From Leptothoe spongobia TAU-MAC 1115 (GTDB lineage: Bacteria; Cyanobacteriota; Cyanobacteriia; Phormidesmidales; Phormidesmidaceae): DNA of 64,000 nucleotides. Position 1 is the stretch's first letter. Each line of letters starts with the position of its first letter. The notes beneath the pieces were generated by a model. That model ran no database searches, had not been told where the DNA came from, and saw nothing but the letters and a program-made list of their open reading frames with translations. The position numbers and the translations under genes are program-made. The DNA is taken from NCBI RefSeq assembly GCF_018739885.1, contig NZ_JADOES010000009.1, forward strand, positions 62,001 to 126,000, in the 5' to 3' direction. Shown here one piece after another: positions 8,801 to 16,953 of the stretch.

Positions 8801-11800
8801 TCATCACTGAATCCCCAATCTCGGATAGGCGACTCAGCTCGAAACACAATGAGTTCTTGGCTACTAATACTATCAATAAGTTTGACTGTTCCAGCTTCAT
8901 CCAAAGTTACCAGGAGCCGACCGTCATTACTGAATTGCCAACGTCGGATAAAAGTTCTGTATGGGATAATCTTAATCTGGCTCGGTAGTTGTTTTAAGTA
9001 ACTGCGTAATAATGCCTCTGTTTCTAAAGTTGGATGCTTTAGACGGTTAAGCTGATTAAAAGCTTCTACTGCTAACAAAACAGCTTCTGAAAAGTTAGAT
9101 GAATCATCAGTTTGTATACGCTCGGATTGTGCCATGAGTTGTTGTGCAACAGCTACTAATTTTGCCTGCTCAGATTCAGCAACTAGCCGATTCGCTTGAA
9201 TCGCAGCTTGCCATGCAAAGATTGCAAGTCCTGCAAATAATGCTGTAGCCCCCAATGCCCCTCGCAAAGTCCATCTTTGAAATTGCTTTCGTCGTTCCTC
9301 TTCTTGACGTTGTCTTTCTTCAGCAGCTTGCTTATCTTGTACCAACTGCTGAAGTTGTTGACGATAATCAGCGTTATATCTTCGTCGAATTGGCTCTACC
9401 AGGTAGTCATGTACTAACTGGTAGCGGTCTTCAGGCTTCTGAGGCCAACGCACGACCAAGCCTGCCCCCACTAGCACAGGCAAAATGTCTTGCTCCAGCG
9501 ATACCGCTGATGTTCCCATAAGTTGCTGATAATCTTCCAGAGCGGCTGAAAGCTCCTCTTGGGTAAGCAATGGACGAGTGCCATTCTCTTGAGTCAGGGC
9601 AACTAGCACTTGCCAGGCTGCATCCATATTTTCAGGACCACAGTCTTTCACAACAGCCTCAACCCAACGTTCCGCCAAAAATAGCTTGGGATTGTCACCC
9701 AGTTCCTGATATTGAGCTAGGGTTACAACCCCCTCAGCCTCTAGCTGAGCTCCAACTACCTGTAACTCCACCGGGCGGATGTGTCCTAGTTCATTGGTAA
9801 GGCTATCTACAAGTGCATCTACCAAGTCATTATCCAGTTTTGGTGTGGTGCGCTGAGACAGTTCTGTAATAACTGAACGCGCAATGGATGGCGTAAAGTT
9901 TTCAATGCGCTGCCTCTGTTCTCGACTGAGAAAATCAAAACCCAGATCTTTGACATAATCTTCAAACTCCAGCAGTTCATGTAGATAGTCCTCCCTGAGA
10001 GAGAAAATCACCTTCACAAACTGAATTTCAGTGCCTTTGAGGCAGTCTCGCAAAAACTCATAGAATTGCTGCCGTTGGGCAGGCTGCTTGCAAATAAAGA
10101 AAAACTCTTCAAACTGATCAAAAACCAGCACCGTAAGCAGACGATTCTTCGCATTCTGCCGAAGTTGCATCTTGAGCTGAGCTGCAGTTTTTGGAATCGA
10201 TTTCAAACGAGTATCGGGATAAGCCACTAGGGCTGAATAAAGGGCTTCCCCTAATCCGGCTTCCCAATCGCTATAAACCCTAACCACAACAGTCAACGCA
10301 CGGCGATCACGCAGTTGCTTATCCTGCAGTGCGGGCACTAGTCCCGCCCGTACTAGAGAGCTTTTTCCCACTCCAGAAAGCCCACACAACACAGTCAGCT
10401 TATGGCGCGGTTGACTAACCCGCACATTCACTAATGTATCAATATCGCTTTGACGTCCCGATGCCACAAACGAGAAATGGGTTTCTGACATCGGATCCGC
10501 CACGTTGGGGGCTTGGAGCTGGCCTGCACCAATAAACGCCCGCATCTGAAACTGATATTGGATACCGCGACGTTCTTGTTTGATTTCAAAGGCTCGACGG
10601 TATTTCTTTGCTTCGGAATAAAGTCCCCTCAGTTGCTCCAGTAACTGTACAAAGGCCTCAGGATTAGCCCTGGGGCTACGGCTACGGCGAACGGTTTCAA
10701 TATGTTCAATCGCAACGACTTTCTGACCTTGCTGTGCTAATGCTTCCGCCTGTTGCAAATAGAATCTGATGGGTACTGTCTGAAAAGAGATGTGTTCTGA
10801 CCAAATTTTGATCGCCTGCTCTGCATGGGCCTGCATCTGGGGCCAGTCTTCCTCGTGTTGAGAAACCTCTGCTTGCAAGCTCCAATCACGGGCTAGCTCC
10901 AATGGCTGTTTCGCATGTAGAGTTTTCCACTCTGATAATTGTTTGGCCAGCTCGTCCCAGTCTTCCAGCTCCACCAAAACACACCCTAAGCTACCCACAA
11001 ACCGGGCCAATAAATCTGATCGCTCTGCTACCTCAAAAGCTACTAAACACGCTTGACGTTTTTCTTTGGCAATCTTCCAATTACCCCGATGGGCGTAGCA
11101 CACACTACAGTAAAACTGAGCCAAGCCGACTCCCAGGGTGTTCTGTGCAGTTTCCCAGTGCCTAAGACTGGCTTCATAGTGGGCCAGAGCGGCTTCACAA
11201 ATATTTGGATTGGGTCTGGGAGTTTCTCCGTATAGGCTAGAACCACGGTTTAGCTCGACACTGCCCAGAATATCTGGAGGCAAAGACACATTACATTGGG
11301 CAAGCGCAACCATAGCAAACTCGGATTCTCGCACCTCTTGAGGGGTTAACACTTCAGTCAGTGGTGTGAAGGCAGCGTGCTGTAAAGCTCCTTCTACATA
11401 GCGATCACAAGTAGCCTGAAGCTTCATCAACAGAGTGTCCGTATCCCAGTCGAAAAGAAGTGTAGTGGCTCCCCAGCTTTTGAAATCGGGCATTCGCTTG
11501 CGAATCTTAACTAAGAGATGGTCATCGACCCAGAGCAACACCGGGAAGGGAAAGTGTTGACGAAAGGACTCCCGCAGATAGTTTGCATCTGCCAGCACAT
11601 CATCGACTTTGTCTACAGTATTCAGGCCCACTATGGACACTGCTATGGCCTGAGTATCCCCTCTCCGGTTAGCAATAGCATCGTACATAGAAGTTTCTGT
11701 CGGAGACAGTGTCAGCGTCACCAAAGATATATCTTGTAACTCTAACTTTTCACAAAGTTCTGCCAGCAAGTTCTGACGCAGGTCACTGTAGTTACATCGC

Positions 11801-11940
11801 GCAAACAGCAGCGAAAACTCTCCTTGTCCTAGGTCAATCGACCTAAGCAACTCCTCCAAAATCCCAGCATTGTCTGTTTTAACAGCAGGGCTCCTACCGC
11901 TGACTTGACTAGGAGTGATGGAGCAATCGGTTTCGCTCAT
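5827..11940 (-). CDS. STAND-type NTPase with TPR-like region, membrane helix and WD40-like repeats (cargo)
   Basis: 2037 residues. Order: an alpha/beta N-terminal domain (about 1-190); TPR-like helices (about 240-460); an nSTAND-type NTPase with Walker A GLSGVGKSS (520-528), a hydrophobic strand ending VLVFDQFEEFF (Walker B) and RPVELQVVG in the helical part. A coiled, Gln/Glu-rich stretch precedes a hydrophobic helix (about 887-910), then many ~41-residue beta-propeller-like repeats (about 1000-1760) and C-terminal TPR-like helices. STAND proteins are sensor switches in which the repeats bind a trigger and the NTPase drives oligomerisation; many act in phage defence or programmed death. It overlaps the downstream end of the 432-residue NTPase gene by 4 bases, so they are co-translated. 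A conflict or defence role is inferred; I see no effector nuclease domain. Confidence 0.8.
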   Translation of the reverse strand: MSETDCSITPSQVSGRSPAVKTDNAGILEELLRSIDLGQGEFSLLFARCNYSDLRQNLLAELCEKLELQDISLVTLTLSPTETSMYDAIANRRGDTQAIAVSIVGLNTVDKVDDVLADANYLRESFRQHFPFPVLLWVDDHLLVKIRKRMPDFKSWGATTLLFDWDTDTLLMKLQATCDRYVEGALQHAAFTPLTEVLTPQEVRESEFAMVALAQCNVSLPPDILGSVELNRGSSLYGETPRPNPNICEAALAHYEASLRHWETAQNTLGVGLAQFYCSVCYAHRGNWKIAKEKRQACLVAFEVAERSDLLARFVGSLGCVLVELEDWDELAKQLSEWKTLHAKQPLELARDWSLQAEVSQHEEDWPQMQAHAEQAIKIWSEHISFQTVPIRFYLQQAEALAQQGQKVVAIEHIETVRRSRSPRANPEAFVQLLEQLRGLYSEAKKYRRAFEIKQERRGIQYQFQMRAFIGAGQLQAPNVADPMSETHFSFVASGRQSDIDTLVNVRVSQPRHKLTVLCGLSGVGKSSLVRAGLVPALQDKQLRDRRALTVVVRVYSDWEAGLGEALYSALVAYPDTRLKSIPKTAAQLKMQLRQNAKNRLLTVLVFDQFEEFFFICKQPAQRQQFYEFLRDCLKGTEIQFVKVIFSLREDYLHELLEFEDYVKDLGFDFLSREQRQRIENFTPSIARSVITELSQRTTPKLDNDLVDALVDSLTNELGHIRPVELQVVGAQLEAEGVVTLAQYQELGDNPKLFLAERWVEAVVKDCGPENMDAAWQVLVALTQENGTRPLLTQEELSAALEDYQQLMGTSAVSLEQDILPVLVGAGLVVRWPQKPEDRYQLVHDYLVEPIRRRYNADYRQQLQQLVQDKQAAEERQRQEEERRKQFQRWTLRGALGATALFAGLAIFAWQAAIQANRLVAESEQAKLVAVAQQLMAQSERIQTDDSSNFSEAVLLAVEAFNQLNRLKHPTLETEALLRSYLKQLPSQIKIIPYRTFIRRWQFSNDGRLLVTLDEAGTVKLIDSISSQELIVFRAESPIRDWGFSDDGQFLVTLDEGGTVKLIDSTNGQEPTTVQSELPIRDWKFSQNGQFLAIQDEGGTVKLIDSTNGQEPTTVRSESPIRDWRFSDDGQFLVTLDEGGTVKLIDSTNGQELTTVQSESPIRLWRFSENSQFLAIQDEGGTVKLIDSTNGQELTTVQSELPIRLWRFSENSQFLAIQDEGGTVKLIDSTNGQELTTVQSELPIRDWKFSENDQFLAIQDEGGTVKLIDSTNGQELTTVQSELPIRDWEFSENSQFLAIQDEGGTVKFINSTNGQELTTVQSKLPIRDWKFSENGQFLITLDNVGKVKLIDSVSDQELENIKYDGLSAGYLYDDWPHKRSGSNYALSSIENRFYFTVVGKTSVSFIEVSNDSDAKTYDSKGPIRKVKFSEDGRYLATLNVDGVVSIITSTDTDTQKVLKFDFPVTSIDFNADSTNLVVSSRDGTVLFVEASTGKMTKEMNFEASVRGVSFSSDGHQFAVNSSDDSVTLIESRSGREIKTVKHSLYIRGAIYSNDNKYLVTYSEDRQARLIKTSNGEEIKNFKFRAFIKDVLFSPDSKHLAMISQDGKTNLVRSFDGKKIKTFEYKKPIKNVLFSQDGKYLALINEGNIVNIIDVFSGREIRALEYGIAVDEAVFTANSQFIAVNNIDGTVKLVEINSGREIRSLRNIRDVTNLSFSSNNQYLATASRNGTVRLILLSTLEEIQTLTSDLSIDRLDFSPNARYLLIQGEQNFQIHPILSTAEIVDNICERIQQNLPMNIWERYIGTPKTYEKTCPKVHIHASAFAKASELIAKETAAINVDAKRFPDDIASEFLANIEDPKHYVESRMLLEKYRVIEPNIDLFPQTSETEQNLDFVLQKWLAANLLSDGQEALVESLFELALLYFVVAQKLDSEIDISTDKWSRLFWNSLLGKEVEVSLRTCEAVLQYQPENGDYLSMCGIARALNGDLAGAIEDFQAYINWNDSSPRRKRQHQEWIYSLQAGETIFTEDFLQELRKE
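7962..8945 (-). repeat. Eight in-frame 123-bp tandem repeats inside the STAND gene
   Basis: The segment GTTCTTG recurs at exactly 123-base spacing (7992, 8115, 8238, 8361, 8484, 8607, 8730, 8853). Units encode 41 residues around DEGGTVKLIDSTNGQE. The inner units are nearly identical at the DNA level and differ at a few sites (AIQDEG against VTLDEG, LWRFSEN against DWKFSEN or DWRFSDD). Repeats outside this block are clearly older and diverged. Recent amplification or gene conversion is the simplest reading. Confidence 0.9.
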
Positions 11941-13235
11941 TGTAGTTTCGGCACCTCGGTTAACAATGGATTAACATCGAACCAGCGGCCATTGTCATCA
12001 GTGCGATATTCAAACACAAATAAACTACGCAAGAGGCTATGATATTCATCCTCTCCAGTGACCGCATTAGTCTGCGTGACCTTTTCCAGAAGTGCCCATT
12101 CATCTTCTGTCACCGAAACCAACAACTCATCTCGAGCTTCTCGAATTGTTCGCTCTACACTGTCCCGTTGAATCGGTAGCTGTTTAGTTTTGCGTAAGCA
12201 ACTCACTGTGAACCCGAGTAGGTTGCGTACATGCCCCCCACTCATCTGACACAATCGATCTAGCGTTTCCGAGGAGTCAAACAATTCCGTTACTGACGCT
12301 TCTCTAGTCTCGGGAGCCAAATCTGGAAAAGCTCGAGACAATACCAACTGCCGTAACTGAGCCAAACCCGCTCCGTTCCGCCTATAAACTGGTATCATCG
12401 GCAAAACTAAGGGACTGCTGCCGTTGCCTAAACGGTTTTTCAAGGCTTGTTGCTCATTGGAAAACATCAGCGACAGGGGAATTGTATACACCACGTGGCA
12501 GTCTAACTGCCCTAACTGTTCGCCTCTACCAATAAAGAGATACTCCGGCAGAGTTTTGCCTGAGTCCAGTCGTCGATCATCAATACGATCCAGATTATCG
12601 ATAATGATAGCTAGCCCTGCTTTACCCTGCTTACACAAAATGTCTGTCGCTGGTTGCAAAATTTCTTGGTTCAACCCGGCAATAAGACTTTCTGTCTGAG
12701 GTTCAAGATATTGCCGGAGTTGATTGCGCAAGGACGGGCTATCTTTGGCTTTGGCTGTCAGCGTGCCAAGGCCCCAAAGCGAGACTTCGGTCTCTACACT
12801 GATATCAATCGGGGTGTTTAAAAAGGTGACACACTCTTGCAAAAGGTTACGGAAATATCCGCCTCTAAGGCTAATTCCTGCATTTTTGAGACTAGTACTC
12901 ACTTGATGGGCAGTCGCCAACAAAATGTCGCTGACATCAATATCCCCCATTGCCAAACTCTGACTCGACTCGAAATAAACCACATGAAAGCCTTCTTCTT
13001 CCAAACTGGCTTTAAGTCTTAGCAACTCTGTCGACTTGCCACAGCCAATATGCCCGGAAAATAGCTGGCAGGTAGGTCCATCTGTCCAAGTAATAGTTTT
13101 CGCCAACTCCTCAGCAATTTCTGCACCCCTCAACTTCGAAAAATCGATGTAATACTTGCGATCTTGTTCATGCTTGCAATTAAGTGTCTTGGCTGGATTG
13201 CATGCCCGAAAGAAATCCCGGAGATTAACTGACAT
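11937..13235 (-). CDS. P-loop NTPase partner of the STAND protein (cargo)
   Basis: 432 residues. Walker A is GHIGCGKST (61-69). A hydrophobic strand ending IIIDNLDRID (about 209-218) is the Walker B. A sensor-like RLDSGKTL and a C-terminal winged-helix-like region follow. No membrane segment is visible. Its stop overlaps the start of the 2037-residue STAND gene by four bases (ATGA), so the two proteins are translationally coupled and probably act together. Pairs of a small AAA/STAND ATPase with a large repeat-bearing STAND are known in cyanobacteria, without a defined function as far as I know. Its position inside a CAST suggests a portable defence module. The promoter should lie in 13236-13564. 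Confidence 0.7.
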   Translation of the reverse strand: MSVNLRDFFRACNPAKTLNCKHEQDRKYYIDFSKLRGAEIAEELAKTITWTDGPTCQLFSGHIGCGKSTELLRLKASLEEEGFHVVYFESSQSLAMGDIDVSDILLATAHQVSTSLKNAGISLRGGYFRNLLQECVTFLNTPIDISVETEVSLWGLGTLTAKAKDSPSLRNQLRQYLEPQTESLIAGLNQEILQPATDILCKQGKAGLAIIIDNLDRIDDRRLDSGKTLPEYLFIGRGEQLGQLDCHVVYTIPLSLMFSNEQQALKNRLGNGSSPLVLPMIPVYRRNGAGLAQLRQLVLSRAFPDLAPETREASVTELFDSSETLDRLCQMSGGHVRNLLGFTVSCLRKTKQLPIQRDSVERTIREARDELLVSVTEDEWALLEKVTQTNAVTGEDEYHSLLRSLFVFEYRTDDNGRWFDVNPLLTEVPKLQ

Positions 13236-13564
13236 TGCTTTAGTTATTAATCAATAAACATACGGTCCGCTAAACATAAATACGGTTCAAGCAGGTGTTC
13301 TACGCACTTTTGCCTTCAATGATTATGATTGTGCATCAGTAAAGCTCTTACTACTCGCTTCCTCTTCCTTCGCAGAGGATAATACGGCTTATGTGAGTTA
13401 ATCGCTGAAATGGCGTGGATACGTCAAAAATGCCCAACTTCCTAATTTTTCAGTTGCCTGAAACCCTTGATATACAAAGGCTCAATTTAACTCACTTAAT
13501 GCGTATAATGTTTTATTATGATAAAGCACTCTTCCTTTTCTGAACCCTGTTAAACCTTCCGGTT
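13236..13564. promoter_or_regulatory. Divergent control region between the NTPase cargo and tnsB
   Basis: A perfect -10 hexamer TATAAT at 13504-13509 lies 55 bases before the tnsB ATG; no strong -35 is visible. Upstream at 13459-13481 is TGAAACCCTTG-ATATA-CAAAGGC, an imperfect inverted repeat that is also present at 739-761 in the host flank. No TnsB-like end sites occur here, so this is not a second transposon end. Confidence 0.5.
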
Positions 13565-15382
13565 ATGCAGGAATTATTAGAAGCTTCACTAATTGACACT
13601 CAGCCTAGCAATTCTGCTGCTGCTAGTCTACAGCAGCGCAAGTGTATAGCAGCCCAGATGAAGGATGCAGAAGCTAAGCGTGAGTTCCTCCTCAAGATCG
13701 ATGCGATACGAGATATCAGTCAAGCGTGTAGGAATACGAGGCGCTCCCGCATTAAATCTTGGGCCAAAAAGCTTGGTAAAAGCCCCAGAACGTTAGACCG
13801 TTGGTATCAGGCCTTTCGGCAGGAGGGTTGGAGCGCTATTGTGCCATCTGTTCGTTCTGATAAAGGCAAGATCCGAGGTAGTAAGGCTTGGAAGCCTAGT
13901 ACCGAGTATTGGGTCAAGTTCATCGAGAAAACCTATAAAGACGGCAATCGTCATAGCCGTCGTATGAACCGAAATCAGGTTTATAACCAGGTCAAAGGCC
14001 ATGCCACTTTGCAATTGGGCCTCAGTGATAAGGAATACCCCTCACACGTTTTCGTATACGAAGTATTAGAGCCTCTAGCGAATAAGCCTAAAATTCGTCA
14101 CCCTGGTCAGGGACCGGGGATTATGATCCAGACGACGGAAGAGGTGTTAAAGGTCGAGTACAGCAATCAGGTCTGGCAAATTGACCATACCTGTCTGGAT
14201 ACCTTGCTCACAGACGAGCAGTATGAAATTGCTGGCAGTCCTTTCTTAACCACAATCATTGATACCTATTCAGGTTGTGCTCTGGGCTTTTATCTGGGCT
14301 TTGAGTCTGCAGGCTCCCATGAGGTGGGTATTGCCTTGCGACACGCCATCCTGAAAAAAAAGCATGGGCCGGAGTATAAGCTAACGAAAGACTGGGAGCC
14401 CTATGGCTTACCTGATTACATCGTCACGGACCGAGCAAAGGAATTCAAATCAACGCATCTCACTCAGGTTGCAGCTGACCTAGATGTCAAACTTCGATAT
14501 CGTGCCTATCCTGAGCAAGGCGGGATGATTGAGAGCCTATTTGATAAGAATAATAAAGAAGTGCTTTCGCTTCTCCCTGGCTATACGGGATCAAATGTAC
14601 AAAAACGTCCTGAGAACGCTGAGAAGTATGCTTGCGTCACTTACGAGGAGCTAGAGCAAGTTCTGACCCGGTATTTGGTTGATCACTATAATCACCACCA
14701 CCATCCAAGAGCGCGTGACCAAACTCGAAACCAGCGGTGGTGGGCAGGTTTGCGTGGAGGGAAACCCCGAACAATCGATGAACGCCGTCTCGATATCTGT
14801 CTCACGAAAACAGTGTCCCGCAAGGTGCAGAAACGCGGATCAGTCCTGTTTGAGCGTTTGGTTTATCAGGGCGACTGGCTGGAGGAGTACAAAGGGCAAC
14901 ACGTTATTCTGCGATACGACCCTAGAAATATTGCAACGTTATTGGTTTACAGCGCAGAAACTGACCATGAACCATCACGCTTTCTCGGTACTGTAAAAGC
15001 CAGAGATTACGAGGGAGACTACCTCGACATCAAGGATTGGAAAGAAACTAAAAAAGGCATTCGGACTAAGGGCAAAGCTATTGATCAGGCGTCAATCCTT
15101 TCTGAGCGGATAGACCTGAATAAATTTGCTCAGGAAAAAATTAAAACTCTAAAGCAGCGACGTCAGGCTGAGCAGAAGCGAATTGACCAGAAATCTAAGC
15201 CTACTAATGTGATTGAGCTGCATCCTACAGCTACAGTAACTTCTGATGAGCCAGCTCCAGAGACTATTGAGGATGCCGCTAATTATGACAAACCTATTCT
15301 TAAAGTGGTGCCTGAGCAGAAACCAGAGAAGGTTTCTGAGATAATTGCCTTTGACTGGAATGAGTTGATGAACGACGTATAG
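13565..15382 (+). CDS. tnsB: TnsB, DDE transposase of the CAST
   Basis: 605 residues, close to the ~584 of ShTnsB. N-terminal helix-turn-helix DNA-binding domains (about 20-170; SPRTLDRWYQAFRQEGW is one recognition region) precede the RNase H-like core. The DDE residues are visible: D207 in WQIDHT, D289 in IVTDRAKEF and E323 in GGMIESLF. The following LPGYTGSNVQKRPENAEK and TRNQRWWAGL are family signatures. The C-terminal tail (about 545-605) holds the flexible segment that in ShCAST contacts TnsC filaments. It binds the end repeats and joins 3' ends to target DNA. It is 4 bases upstream of tnsC. The catalytic site is intact. Confidence 0.96.
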   Translation: MQELLEASLIDTQPSNSAAASLQQRKCIAAQMKDAEAKREFLLKIDAIRDISQACRNTRRSRIKSWAKKLGKSPRTLDRWYQAFRQEGWSAIVPSVRSDKGKIRGSKAWKPSTEYWVKFIEKTYKDGNRHSRRMNRNQVYNQVKGHATLQLGLSDKEYPSHVFVYEVLEPLANKPKIRHPGQGPGIMIQTTEEVLKVEYSNQVWQIDHTCLDTLLTDEQYEIAGSPFLTTIIDTYSGCALGFYLGFESAGSHEVGIALRHAILKKKHGPEYKLTKDWEPYGLPDYIVTDRAKEFKSTHLTQVAADLDVKLRYRAYPEQGGMIESLFDKNNKEVLSLLPGYTGSNVQKRPENAEKYACVTYEELEQVLTRYLVDHYNHHHHPRARDQTRNQRWWAGLRGGKPRTIDERRLDICLTKTVSRKVQKRGSVLFERLVYQGDWLEEYKGQHVILRYDPRNIATLLVYSAETDHEPSRFLGTVKARDYEGDYLDIKDWKETKKGIRTKGKAIDQASILSERIDLNKFAQEKIKTLKQRRQAEQKRIDQKSKPTNVIELHPTATVTSDEPAPETIEDAANYDKPILKVVPEQKPEKVSEIIAFDWNELMNDV

Positions 15383-15386
15383 CTTC

Positions 15387-16295
15387 ATGGGCCAGCAGAA
15401 CCCAGCAACTAAGCAAGCTGACAGTGGCCCAGAGAAGTCGCTGCCAGTTTTACTGGGAGCTGAACCGGTAAGGTCACAAGAGCTACAGGCAGAAATCGAC
15501 CGCATCAGCCAAAGTGATATTTTCGATGTTGCCCAGCGCGATCGCACCCTATTTGCCTGGTTATCATCCCAGCGCGATGCTCGGCTGAATGGGTTCGTTA
15601 TTTCTGGCTGCTATGCAGACTTACGCAAAAGCTGTCGGTTCTATCAAAGACTTTACGTCCAGAAACGGGGACACCTCTACACGGTTCCGGCCCCTGTCAT
15701 TTATGTGGAAGTTACCCAGTATGGTACACCAACGGACTTATATCGGAATATTCTGCGGGAGCTGGGTAACCCATTTGCAGAGGTGGGACGGCTGGCAAAC
15801 CTGAGAACTCGGACCTGGGGCACGCTGAAATCCTACGATGTGCGGTTGCTAGTACTAGGGAAAGCAGACTATCTCAGTTACAAAGCATTCAATGAGCTGA
15901 TTGAACTGACACGCAATCTCAAAATCGCTATTGTGCCAGTGGGTACTCCCTATCTGAATGACATTCTGACCCGTAAGACCAGACGGTATGCAGATATTGC
16001 TAATACGTTTCTAGAGCGGCATGATTTTCCTCCATTCAGGAAGGCCGATACTGCTGGGATTATTAAGCAGTGGGAAGCGCAGGTTTTGAAGGAATGGTCG
16101 CAGCCATTGAAGCTCTACGAGGATGAGCAGGCTGTCAGCTTTTTGCATATGAGGTCTGGTGGGCATGGGGAGGCACTTTATGACATGCTTCGCAAGGTTG
16201 CGATTCTGAAGCTGGATAATCCGTCGTTGAATCTCGATGTGAATGAGCTGGCTAAAATTCTGGATAGTCGAGATGTTCCGGCAAACAAATGGTGA
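15387..16295 (+). CDS. tnsC: TnsC, AAA+ regulator of the CAST, with degenerate nucleotide-binding motifs
   Basis: 302 residues (ShTnsC 276). Family features align along the length: an N-terminal helix ending TLFAWLSSQRDARLNG, the strand VPAPVIYVEV, the sensor-like IAIVPVGT and a C-terminal helical lid. At the P-loop position, where ShTnsC has G-x4-GKT, this protein reads SGCYADLRKS (73-82). At the Walker B position, where a DE pair is expected, it reads LLVLGKAD (154-161). Both ATP motifs are therefore unrecognisable, although the frame is open and the overlap with tniQ is kept. In ShCAST, TnsC forms ATP-dependent filaments that recruit TnsB. Either this protein works without ATP, or the element is decaying. 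Confidence 0.9.
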   Translation: MGQQNPATKQADSGPEKSLPVLLGAEPVRSQELQAEIDRISQSDIFDVAQRDRTLFAWLSSQRDARLNGFVISGCYADLRKSCRFYQRLYVQKRGHLYTVPAPVIYVEVTQYGTPTDLYRNILRELGNPFAEVGRLANLRTRTWGTLKSYDVRLLVLGKADYLSYKAFNELIELTRNLKIAIVPVGTPYLNDILTRKTRRYADIANTFLERHDFPPFRKADTAGIIKQWEAQVLKEWSQPLKLYEDEQAVSFLHMRSGGHGEALYDMLRKVAILKLDNPSLNLDVNELAKILDSRDVPANKW

Positions 16296-16807
16296 CGGGC
16301 GATTCTGAGGAACAGCGACCTGCTTGGTATCTGGAACCGTTTGAGGGTGAGAGTGTTAGCCATTATTTTGGTAGGTTTCGGCGTCAGCCTGCGGTGAGCA
16401 TTTCTAACCCTGCTAGGTTAAGTCGTCTTGCAAAAATGGGGCCTGTCCTGTCTCGTTGGGAGCAGTTTTATTTCAATCCGCCACCTACACAGACTGAGTT
16501 GGAAGCAATAGCAAAATTGATCAGCTTAGATGTGGAGAAGCTGATGGCGCTGTTTCCGCCATCAGGGGAGCGGACATTACATCGGTCAACTCGGCTATGT
16601 GCAGCTTGTTATCGAGATGCGCCGTATCATCGGATGGAGTGGCAGTTTCAGTCAGTGGCGGGATGTGAGAAGCATCGGTTGCGATTGCTGTCGCGATGTC
16701 CGGCCTGTGATACGAAGATTGCTTTGCCGCGAGATTGGGAGCTGGGAGCTTGCAAGCAGTGTGGGATGAAATTTGTGTCGATGGTGAAGCGGCAGAAGTG
16801 CTATTGA
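16289..16807 (+). CDS. tniQ: TniQ, target-selection adaptor of the CAST
   Basis: 172 residues, the short V-K form (ShTniQ 167). The N-terminal YLEPFEGESVSHYFGRFRR is the TniQ signature. Two Zn-finger-like cysteine clusters follow: LCAACYRDAPYHRMEW with GCEKHRLRLLSRCPACDTK, then GACKQCG. TniQ bridges the Cas12k R-loop and the first TnsC subunits. It overlaps the end of tnsC by 7 bases, so translation is coupled. All expected metal-binding cysteines appear to be present. Confidence 0.95.
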   Translation: MVTGDSEEQRPAWYLEPFEGESVSHYFGRFRRQPAVSISNPARLSRLAKMGPVLSRWEQFYFNPPPTQTELEAIAKLISLDVEKLMALFPPSGERTLHRSTRLCAACYRDAPYHRMEWQFQSVAGCEKHRLRLLSRCPACDTKIALPRDWELGACKQCGMKFVSMVKRQKCY

Positions 16808-16953
16808 TATTTGATGAATTGGCAACTATCAGTACTGCTTAAGTAATGCCTAAATTTTTGCCAGATTAACTTCGGTCTAGTTAGTTGCATTATTGGTTTT
16901 CAAGCATTTTCTTAAGGTATTCAATTATCACCACACACGTACAACTGAGCAAA

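Noticed and set aside
13236..13564. A possible second transposon end just before tnsB
   Set aside because: No TGTACA terminus and no TTNARGARYTA-type sites; the TTAAT duplication supports 5245 as the only end on this side.
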